Source of the DNA: Janthinobacterium sp.
GTDB lineage: Bacteria; Pseudomonadota; Gammaproteobacteria; Burkholderiales; Burkholderiaceae_D
NCBI GenBank assembly: GCA_003133225.1
Contig: PKWL01000142.1
Coordinates: 1-35,499, forward strand
DNA length: 35,499 bases
Reading direction: 5' to 3'
Each line of letters opens with the position of its first letter. Position 1 is the first letter of the stretch. Position numbers and translations under genes: made by a program. The notes beneath the pieces are model-generated. The model made no database searches, was not told the origin of the DNA, and saw only the letters and a program-made list of their open reading frames with translations. Positions 16,983 to 23,503 of this stretch are shown in pieces.

Positions 16983-17610
16983 CTGACTGAAAAACGTATT
17001 CTGATCGCCGGTGGCGATATGACCAGGGGAAAGGCGGCGCTGATTTTTTTGCGGCATGGCACCAAAATGTGTCTGTGAGGACGGGGTGGTACTGTTGCTC
17101 GAGGAGGCTGCGTGCGAAATTTACCGGCGTCACGGCACCCGCGCTCATTTTGAAACCGTAAATATCGCAACCCGGAGGAGATCGGTACTGCCCACGTCGG
17201 GCATCTGGATTCGGTGTGGCTGACTAGATTGCTCAACAATGCCGCTGGCAAATTCATGGCGCCGGCCAAGGAACTCAGCCCGCGCGCCTTCGAGTCGATT
17301 ACATCGACTTTGATGAACGGCGCCTCCTTTGCCACCCATGCCTGCGGCAAACGCTGGATCGCGGAAAGGCGCACCGGACCGGTCGGGTCGATTCTGGTTT
17401 CTTGGGTATGGACCGGATCGGCATTTGTGGTGCCGTCTGGCAAAAGCCGCCGTCAATGTAATGACCAAGTCGCTTGCCATCGAATGGGGTGGATATAGAA
17501 TCCGCATTAACACGCCATAGCACCGGCCCGCTCCCGGCGGACTATCCTTGGGAAATGCTGAGCCCGACACCGGAAAGCGCTGCCGGAGGCCGACGCGCTG
17601 TGTTGATCCG
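16983..17610 (+). pseudogene. decayed SDR (2,4-dienoyl-CoA reductase-like)
   Basis: SDR fragments follow in the correct order but in changing frames. RILIAGGDMTRGKAALIF (from about 16,995) is a damaged TGxxxGxG start and soon meets a stop. LEEAACEIYRRHGTRAHFE follows (from 17,098) in another frame. Then come LLNNAAGKFMAPAKEL (from about 17,225) and TGSAFVVPSG, then AKAAVNVMTKSLAIEW (from 17,440) and LPADYPWEMLSPTPE (from 17,531). At least four frameshifts and in-frame stops rule out a working protein. The SAFVVPSG-AKA pattern is that of 2,4-dienoyl-CoA reductase-type SDRs, so the ancestral enzyme probably belonged to the same acyl-CoA theme. No transposase remnant is visible next to it. Confidence 0.75.
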
Positions 17611-17941
17611 GGCAAGAACTGCAGTTTAGAAGGCCACTTTGTCACTTTGTCACACGCTGTTTTGAACTTGTGACGACAGCTCTCATTTTGTTTGCGCGCC
17701 TTGGAAAGTGGAAAGTTCACTGTTTAACACGAGGACGGCGATCGGACATTTGAAGAATCGGGACACGGCGAACCGACGACGACATTTGCACCTCATCCAC
17801 TAACGGTTAGGTGGCGTGCAAAAAAGAGTGCGCCGGAATCATAAAGGGCAACCGGAAGTTGCGCGCAAGTCAGGCCCTGGGCTTGCCGCGTTGCGATTTA
17901 CTTTTTTAGTTTTTGCGTTTAAAACCTACGCTATATTTATG

Positions 17942-17980
17942 TGCAACAATATGAGTATTGTTGCATACTATAAAAATAGT
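17942..17980. promoter_or_regulatory. inverted repeats upstream of the MarR gene (probable operator)
   Basis: A perfect 10-bp inverted repeat, TGCAACAATA (17,942-17,951) and TATTGTTGCA (17,956-17,965), with a 4-nt spacer. It is followed at once by ACTAT-AAAA-ATAGT (17,967-17,980). The size and symmetry suit a dimeric winged-helix repressor such as MarR. No T-run follows and the arms are AT-rich, so a terminator is unlikely. The site is about 340 nt before the MarR start, in an otherwise gene-free AT-rich stretch (17,611-18,301). Confidence 0.5.
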
Positions 17981-18065
17981 GACATAATATTTTGCGTGAA
18001 ATTTTTATTTTCTTTCCTGACGCATTACTTTTAGATGTTAAATAGGCCACCAATTTGAAGCGAGC

Positions 18066-18096
18066 GTATGCATACTAAGTGGCAGCGTATAATACG
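18066..18096 (+). promoter_or_regulatory. paired palindromes with TATAAT upstream of marR
   Basis: Two short perfect palindromes lie close together: GTATGCATAC (18,066-18,075) and CGTATAATACG (18,086-18,096). The second contains an exact TATAAT at 18,088-18,093 that may be the -10 for the MarR gene at 18,302. I find no good -35 at 16-18 nt. A regulator binding these palindromes would control that promoter. Confidence 0.35.
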
Positions 18097-18301
18097 AGAT
18101 GAAACCAAAACTTCGTTCCGACGAACCATCCACGCCCCCTTTCATCCGTATCGACTGGAAGTGAGTAAGAAAAATATGGGACGGAACCCATAACTCTGCA
18201 GAACCGCTCGCTTGTGTTCGCATTCGCCCCGCACGCCTTCCCCATAGGGGAAATTTATGAAATAAGCTCCTGCTCTTGATTTTTAAGGAAACGTGAATTA
18301 A

Positions 18302-18853
18302 ATGGAAACTAATCTTCCCGCCAAAAATGTGAGTGGTTCAGTGAAAAAGCAAGCCGCCACGAAAAAGCCGACAAAAGCTAATAAAGCCGAATTAACCGAC
18401 GAAAATAACTGGGATCAGCGTCTGGGTTTTCTAATGCATGATGTATCGCGCCTACGGCGCGTGGTTTTTGATGATTTCATGAAGCCGCTAGGTGTCACTC
18501 GTTCCCAGTGGTGGGTCTTGGCCTACCTGTCGCGTCACGATGGGATGATCCAAAGTGATCTCGCCGATGTGCTGGAAATGGGCAAAGCTGCGTTGGGAGG
18601 ATTGATTGATCGCCTTGAAGCATCAGGATTCATCGAAAGACGCCTGGACGCAGCCGACAGGCGGGTCAAGCGGATTCAGTTGACCCAGAATGGCGTGCAA
18701 ACCGTAAAGAAAATGCGTCAACTCAGTCATGAGATGAGTGAACGCGTTCTGGAAGGGCTAAGTCTTGAAGATCGGTATCATCTTTCCGACATGCTAACGT
18801 TGGTCAAGAAGAATCTCGTTACCATCAAGCGAGGAGCGGGAATTGATGGTTAA
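18302..18853 (+). CDS. MarR-family transcriptional regulator
   Basis: 183 residues. The N-terminal 35 or so residues are Lys/Ala-rich and probably disordered. The winged-helix domain follows: GVTRSQWWVLAYLSRHDGM, QSDLADVLEMGKAALGGLI as the recognition region, and the wing IERRLDAADRRVKRIQLT, which has the conserved D-x-R signature of the family. The C-terminal helix would complete the dimer. BadR, the regulator of cyclohexanecarboxylate genes in R. palustris, is also a MarR protein that responds to a pathway CoA ester. A similar role here is suggested by the badH/badI neighbours but not shown. AAGGA lies about 11 nt before the ATG. The inverted repeats upstream (17,942-17,980; 18,066-18,096) are candidate autoregulatory sites. 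Confidence 0.9.
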   Translation: METNLPAKNVSGSVKKQAATKKPTKANKAELTDENNWDQRLGFLMHDVSRLRRVVFDDFMKPLGVTRSQWWVLAYLSRHDGMIQSDLADVLEMGKAALGGLIDRLEASGFIERRLDAADRRVKRIQLTQNGVQTVKKMRQLSHEMSERVLEGLSLEDRYHLSDMLTLVKKNLVTIKRGAGIDG

Positions 18854-19581
18854 CACGTCCGTATTGCAGGCCGAATCAAGAGTTACTCACTCAACTGAAT
18901 GCATGAAGGCTTAAGGTTGCGCTGGTTAAGTCCGTCAATCGCAATCGAACTGAGCAACTCTTGTGAAAGGCTGCTTGCGCTGAAATCGGGGACGTTGAGG
19001 CTGGACATCAGGAGAGATACTGTCTTAAGTGTCTTACGCAAGCAGGTGGTATCCGGCGCGCCACGCAAAAGCGGCCGTCACTACGATCGCTCGCTGAACT
19101 GACGCAACTGGAAGTCCGGAATATCTTCGCCACCTTTATAAAAGACCACGAGTAGCCCACCATCAAACCGGCGCGCGTGCGCAATGCGTTTCCGCGGCGG
19201 TTGGATTTGTCATCCCCGGCGCAAGGAGCAATTAACGCTCCCAAAAATTGGTTTAGAAATAACTGAATCTCCTACACCGGTCGTGTTGTGTGGCAGAAAA
19301 AGGCAGTCATCATCGGTGTCGCCGCAGCGGACGGCCAAGGGTTGGTGGTCCGGAACGCGGATCATGCAACATTCGCAATCATGGCAGCGAATATGAAACT
19401 GTTATGGCTGGCGCTCGCTTGTCGAGATGGACCGTTACCAAACCATCATCGGTCTGTACTTGGGCGCCGCGCAATCTGCCTAGCCAACTAGCTTCCGCGC
19501 ACGACCAAATGAACGTAAGCATCCAAAGGGAACTCGTCGGCCCAAACAATTTTTCCTGCATATGTAATGTCCTTGAGTATT
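18854..19581. other. gene-free stretch, possible decayed coding sequence
   Basis: About 730 nt between the MarR gene and the promoter of the next dehydrogenase. I see no intact gene. Short protein-like runs occur in broken frames, for example GGLLVVFYKGGEDIPDFQL on the minus strand around 19,080-19,170. I do not recognise the family. The stretch is best read as decayed or non-coding DNA. Confidence 0.35.
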
Positions 19582-19605
19582 GTATGCTAAGATACTTTAT
19601 ATAAT
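19582..19605 (+). promoter_or_regulatory. dyad operator/promoter upstream of AliB-like gene
   Basis: GTATGCTAAGATAC (19,582-19,595) fits the RTAY-NN-TA-NN-RTAY dyad found at other promoters here. At position 7 of the dyad TAAGAT is preceded by TGC, forming an extended -10. A perfect TATAAT also lies 3' at 19,600-19,605. The corresponding -35 is weak. It lies about 120-140 nt before the dehydrogenase start. Confidence 0.5.
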
Positions 19606-19724
19606 GAGGACTGTTCGCCAATCCTGTCCAAGCGGAAGCCCTCGCAGGAAAGCTCCCAGCGCAGTGCGGCGATCGCGTGATTACGGTCAACGACAATTAA
19701 ATGAATGTATTGGAGAAAGAAAAA

Positions 19725-20882
19725 ATGATTCTTACCGACGACCAAATTTCCCTTCGCGATGTTGCCCGACGTTTTTCCCGTGAGGTGCTGCTGCCGTCTT
19801 ATCAGAAGCGCGAGGCAGCCGGATTCATGGATCGAGACCTGATCCGCGAAATGGGAAACCTTGGCTTGATTGGCGCCGACTTACCAGAGGAATTCGGCGG
19901 CATGGGCCTGAGCAGTGTAACAACCGGCATCATCGCGGAAGAGCTAGCCTACGGCGACTTCAACATCAGTGCGGTGCCTGTTGGCGCGTCCTTGCTGGGA
20001 GCTATCATTATGCGCAGCGCACCGCGCGAACTGGCTGCCGAATGGGTACCGCGCATGATTAGCGGCGAAGCAATCGTGGGAATCTGCGTGACGGAACCCA
20101 GCGCCGGTTCTGATGCAGCTAATCTGACGGTCCGAGCAAAACTCGATGGCGATTTTTATGTCCTCAACGGTGAAAAAACCTCGATCACTTTTGCCGATTG
20201 TGCGGACGCGTTTCTCGTTTTCGCGCGTACGGGCAAGCCCGAAGAAGGGGCGCGCGGAGTTAGCGCGATTTTCGTTCCTGCAAGCACCCCCGGAGTGTCC
20301 CGCACCCGTTTCGATGATGTCGGCAGCCGAATCATCGGGCGCGGATCGGTATTTTTTGATGACGTGCGAGTGCCGATCAACCATCGACTTGCCGAAGAGG
20401 GGCAGGGATTCTCACAGGTAATGATGGGCTTCGACTACAGCCGCGCCTTGATTGGACTGCAATGCATAGCGGCGGCGCAGGCATCGCTCGACGAGGCTTG
20501 GGAATACACCACGCAGCGTGAGGCATTTGGCGGGCCAATCGCCCAGTTCCAGGGCGTGACCTTCCCGTTAGTCGAGAGCGAAACACAAATCGCGGCGGCC
20601 CGCCAACTGTGCTATCACGCGCTCGCACTGCGTGATGCCAAGCAACCGCATACAGCCGAGGCAGCAATGTGCAAGTGGTTCTGCCCTCGTACCGCTTTCG
20701 ACGTGATTCATCAGTGCCTTCTGACATTTGGCCATTATGGCTGGTCCAAGGACTTGCCGCACCAGCAACGCCTTCGTGATGTCATGGGGCTGGAAATCGG
20801 TGACGGCACGGCAGGCGTGATGAAGATGATCATCGCGCGCGAACGGGTCGGTCGAGTTGCTGTTCAGTATTCAAAGAAATAG
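19725..20882 (+). CDS. acyl-CoA dehydrogenase, AliB-like, with catalytic-site Asp
   Basis: 385-residue FAD acyl-CoA dehydrogenase. Seen: GICVTEPSAGSDAANL, LNGEKTSITFADCADAFLVFA, and TTQREAFGGPIAQFQG. The catalytic segment reads EIGDGTAGVMKMIIARERVG, so D360 replaces the usual Glu. An Asp here is known in cyclohexanecarboxyl-CoA and cyclohex-1-ene-carboxyl-CoA dehydrogenases of benzoate and cyclohexanecarboxylate metabolism, including the AliB lineage. It is therefore the best candidate for introducing the ring double bond before hydration, BadH and BadI. I chose the ATG at 19,725 behind GGAGAAAG; an ATG at 19,701 has no ribosome-binding site. A terminator follows at 21,137. Confidence 0.9.
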   Translation: MILTDDQISLRDVARRFSREVLLPSYQKREAAGFMDRDLIREMGNLGLIGADLPEEFGGMGLSSVTTGIIAEELAYGDFNISAVPVGASLLGAIIMRSAPRELAAEWVPRMISGEAIVGICVTEPSAGSDAANLTVRAKLDGDFYVLNGEKTSITFADCADAFLVFARTGKPEEGARGVSAIFVPASTPGVSRTRFDDVGSRIIGRGSVFFDDVRVPINHRLAEEGQGFSQVMMGFDYSRALIGLQCIAAAQASLDEAWEYTTQREAFGGPIAQFQGVTFPLVESETQIAAARQLCYHALALRDAKQPHTAEAAMCKWFCPRTAFDVIHQCLLTFGHYGWSKDLPHQQRLRDVMGLEIGDGTAGVMKMIIARERVGRVAVQYSKK

Positions 20883-21136
20883 TCCACCTCACGACGCATG
20901 TTCGACAACACGCATCGAATCATGCCCAACGGAAAAAGTTCAATCATGCTCGAAACAACCTTCCAGAAACGCTACGATCATAAGGTCACAAGTCGAGCCG
21001 TGCAATTCCTTCAACAGCGATTTTTGTCGTGATTTCAAGGAAATCATAAGCAAACTCTGGGCCTTGAGCCTCTACGGGCCGTATTGATCCATCCGGAAGT
21101 CCAAAACTTCCACGTGGGGGAGATATCAAGAGATTC

Positions 21137-21170
21137 TCAGGCAATCCCTCACGATTGCCTGATCTTGTTT
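21137..21170 (+). terminator. rho-independent-type terminator after AliB-like gene
   Basis: Perfect 9-bp stem TCAGGCAAT (21,137-21,145) and ATTGCCTGA (21,154-21,162), 8-nt loop, followed by TCTTGTTT. It separates the AliB-like gene from the next promoter at 21,222. The rest of 20,883-21,136 holds nothing I can identify. Confidence 0.6.
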
Positions 21171-21221
21171 ACAAATGGCCCAGCCGGATTCGACTTGATT
21201 GAACCGAATGCAAAAAAAAGG

Positions 21222-21252
21222 TTGACTTCCGAAATATGGTACGCTAACATAC
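21222..21252 (+). promoter_or_regulatory. sigma70-type promoter with dyad operator over the -10
   Basis: TTGACT (21,222-21,227), 17-nt spacer, TAACAT (21,245-21,250). The dyad GTACGCTAACATAC (21,239-21,252) covers the -10 in the same register as at 9,840 and 23,271. It would drive the short gene at 21,477 through a leader of about 220 nt. Confidence 0.6.
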
Positions 21253-21476
21253 TTTATGTGCGAGTATATAATACCTATTGGGCCTTCCTGAATTAATTAG
21301 TAGTTTGTCCTGTAAAAGGTCCTCGCCTTCACACGGCGACCAAACGTGAATGGCTTTGAAAATCCGCGCATTTCTGGTGTCACGACTTTTTTCGGAAGTT
21401 AATATTAAGCGTCTGGCATTGTTTTTAGCGGCCCAACGCGCGCAGCCGCGCGCCCATCGTACGGAGACAAAAAGCT

Positions 21477-21629
21477 ATGGAAAAAATTTCGAAGCCAAAC
21501 AAAGCAGAGGTTCGAGATTGGCTGAAACATCGCCGGGCTAGCCTTGAGCCGCTACCTGACATGGAACAAATCCGGCAGCAATTAGGCTGGAAGCTCGTGA
21601 AGAACAACAAATTGGCGCAAAACTCCTAA
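21477..21629 (+). CDS. small 50-residue protein, function unknown
   Basis: A 51-codon frame starting MEKISKPNKAEVRDWLKHRR and continuing through EPLPDMEQIRQQLGWKLV. GGAGAC lies 8 nt before the ATG. The translation looks like a genuine small soluble protein: charged, with two likely helices, a Trp in each half, and a central PLPD turn. It has no signal peptide or membrane segment. It stands alone, after a terminator (21,137) and a promoter with the shared dyad (21,222-21,252). I do not recognise a characterised family. An adaptor or regulatory partner for the pathway is possible but speculative. The leader (21,253-21,476) contains no other gene I can support. Confidence 0.6.
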   Translation: MEKISKPNKAEVRDWLKHRRASLEPLPDMEQIRQQLGWKLVKNNKLAQNS

Positions 21630-21683
21630 TCAAAAAATCTTTGATGGCCAACTACGCAAATTTTCATTGCCATGACTATCTGT

Positions 21684-22160
21684 TCATTCGTGAGACAAGA
21701 TCGACGCAAAACGCGGCGTATCTCGCCAATTCCCGACCGCAACACCCGGAATTCGCAGGCCCAAGACACCGGCGCATCTGAACATCGCACAGTTGGCGTC
21801 ACCACCCTGGTAGAACAGTTCCCGCATCTGATTTGCTAAGGCAGTATCCCTGTATACCATTTCACCTCGCCAAACAAGAAATTCCGCATAGCGTATGTGG
21901 TCGCCGCCAAGTCCAGCAGCGCGCTATGGCGAAAGCGGCCACCCCGAAGTGATCCGAGCCCGCCATCTCAATTATCTGCGCAGCGGAGCATAAGCAGGAA
22001 TCCTTACGGTCCCCATATAGCTTAGCAAGACAAAATCTGGGGCATCCGATGGATCAGCTTTCGGTGAGCACAAGGGGTTAGAAATTCTGAGCGCCAAAGC
22101 ATATGGATCTTCATGGTGCCCTGCTCCTCCGGAGTTAAGGCACTTCTAACGTCCATACGC
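21684..22160 (-). pseudogene. decayed minus-strand coding remnant, family not recognised
   Basis: Minus-strand reading gives protein-like stretches that join across frameshifts. MDVRSALTPEEQGTMKIHML starts near 22,158. Then AAQIIEMAGSDHFGVAAFA follows, then GGDHIRYAEFLVWRGEMVY and ELFYQGGDANCAMFRCAGVL, ending RFASILSHE with a stop at 21,684. The last part is also a 58-codon frame from an ATG at 21,860 behind GAGG, so a short intact gene is an alternative. The composition (His, Cys, Trp in ordered context) looks more like coding sequence than noise. I cannot name the family. It lies just downstream of the PECR-like SDR and on the same strand. Confidence 0.35.
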
Positions 22161-22174
22161 GTCCTGTCCTGTCC

Positions 22175-22206
22175 CATTATCAGACTTAGGCATTATCAGA
22201 CTTAGG
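22175..22206. repeat. perfect 16-bp tandem duplication at SDR 3' end
   Basis: CATTATCAGACTTAGG occurs twice with no gap (22,175-22,190 and 22,191-22,206). The duplication spans the stop codon of the minus-strand SDR. Without it the frame would run about eight residues further to a TAG. This looks like a recent replication slippage. Confidence 0.9.
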
Positions 22207-23073
22207 GCCCTCTGTCAGCAGCTTCGGCAGTACATCCAGGTGGAAGCCATTAAAGGCGTTCGAGTTGTGGTGGGGCGTGAGATCGTTGTAACAAATACGG
22301 GCATTCGGCGCGCCACCGTCGACACGAATGCATGAACCAGTAATAAAGGCTGCCGCGGGCGACAGCAAATAAACAATTGCGGCGGAGACTTCGGAAACGG
22401 TTCCGTAGCGCTGCATTGGAATCTTGGTGGGGAATTTGAGGATTTCCCTTTGCGCCTCAGGCGTGTAGGTATCAAAACCGCTACTTGCAACGCCGCCGAC
22501 TCCAACCGCATTTATTCGTACGCCTGCGGGCGCCCATTCGGATGCTGCACTTTCCGTCAGATTCCACATACCAGCCCGTGCAGCTCCAGAATGGGCGTAG
22601 TTGGGCCAGCCATTCCACATGTCGGAAACGATGTTGACGATTGCTCCTCCATGGGCCTCCATCCAACGATTGTAAACTTCGCGCATGAAAATAAAGCCGC
22701 CAGTCAGATTGTTGCGCACTACCGCTTCAAAGCCTTTCGTGCTGATCTCTTTCAATGCTTTTCGATATTGACCACCGGCGTTGTTCACCAACGCGTCGAC
22801 GCGGCCATGTGACGCCAGTACCGATTCGATCGTCTCAATGACTTGAGTCTCCTCCCTGATGTCACAAACATGAACGCTCACGCGCCCGCCTTCCGCTTCG
22901 ATCTCGGCCTTCACTGCCGCGAGCTTCTCCGGGTCGCGACCAACGATAGCGACGATTGCCCCCAATGCGCTAAGTTCATGGCTGACACAACGGCCGATGC
23001 CGCTACCACCGCCAGTGACGATCACCACCTGACCGTCAAACAGGCCGTTGCGAAATACAGATTTATAACCCAT
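22186..23073 (-). CDS. SDR, PECR-like trans-2-enoyl-CoA reductase type
   Basis: 295-residue SDR. Cofactor loop TGGGSGIGR near residue 20, NNAGGQYRKAL, and the segment HSGAARAGMWNLTES. The last matches peroxisomal trans-2-enoyl-CoA reductase (PECR), where HSGAARAG takes the place of the YxxxK motif. DECR/PECR-type SDRs reduce enoyl- or dienoyl-CoA with NADPH, and VGRD after the second strand suits NADPH. It could reduce a 2-enoyl-CoA formed when an unsaturated ring or side chain is processed. A tail of about 35 residues follows the usual VDGGAP end. AAGGAGG lies at ideal distance before the ATG. It is transcribed divergently from the acyl-CoA ligase, with a dyad operator between them at 23,132. 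A 16-bp duplication created its present stop. Confidence 0.85.
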   Translation of the reverse strand: MGYKSVFRNGLFDGQVVIVTGGGSGIGRCVSHELSALGAIVAIVGRDPEKLAAVKAEIEAEGGRVSVHVCDIREETQVIETIESVLASHGRVDALVNNAGGQYRKALKEISTKGFEAVVRNNLTGGFIFMREVYNRWMEAHGGAIVNIVSDMWNGWPNYAHSGAARAGMWNLTESAASEWAPAGVRINAVGVGGVASSGFDTYTPEAQREILKFPTKIPMQRYGTVSEVSAAIVYLLSPAAAFITGSCIRVDGGAPNARICYNDLTPHHNSNAFNGFHLDVLPKLLTEGPKSDNA

Positions 23074-23131
23074 TGTTGCCTCCTTTTAAGTAACTGGTGG
23101 TCACGCCCGAGAGCCGACCTGTTTTATAAAC

Positions 23132-23145
23132 ATATACTAACGTAT
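23132..23145 (-). promoter_or_regulatory. dyad operator upstream of PECR-like SDR
   Basis: ATATACTAACGTAT (read on the plus strand) fits RTAY-NN-TA-NN-RTAY and lies 59 nt before the SDR start. On the minus strand TAGTAT falls at the -10 register of the dyad, but the -35 is poor. Confidence 0.45.
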
Positions 23146-23254
23146 TGTTAAATACTATATTCGTATTATTTTCAGAAAATTCAAAATGTCCGGGGTTGAA
23201 AATTGTCAACTTTCCTATGATTGTTGTTGAGGAATCTACTTTGAAAAATGTTTG

Positions 23255-23284
23255 TTGACGGTTACGACTCGTACCGTATAATAT
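23255..23284 (+). promoter_or_regulatory. strong sigma70-type promoter with dyad operator
   Basis: TTGACG (23,255-23,260), 16-nt spacer and a perfect TATAAT (23,277-23,282). The dyad GTACCGTATAATAT (23,271-23,284) covers the -10. It precedes the acyl-CoA ligase start by about 220 nt. With the dyad at 23,132 it makes a back-to-back regulatory region for divergent genes. Confidence 0.65.
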
Positions 23285-23503
23285 GCTTACGGACGATTAA
23301 TATCAATCAAATTATACAAAAATATATATAACATAACAGTCGGATCGGTTCAAGGGCGGCTTAGCTGGAGTGTCTGGTGACAACACAAAGAGTGCTGTGC
23401 GCCAATCTGCTACCGCTGCAGTCTCGGCAGCCCCTTGTGACCAGCGGGCTACTTGTGTCGACACAAAACTTCGCAAACGCGTAACAATACTGGAGGAGAC
23501 AAC

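Noticed and set aside
16671-22185. Insertion sequence or phage remnant explaining the decayed middle region
   Set aside because: No transposase or integrase motif, terminal inverted repeats or target duplication could be seen; the remnants read as ordinary metabolic genes.
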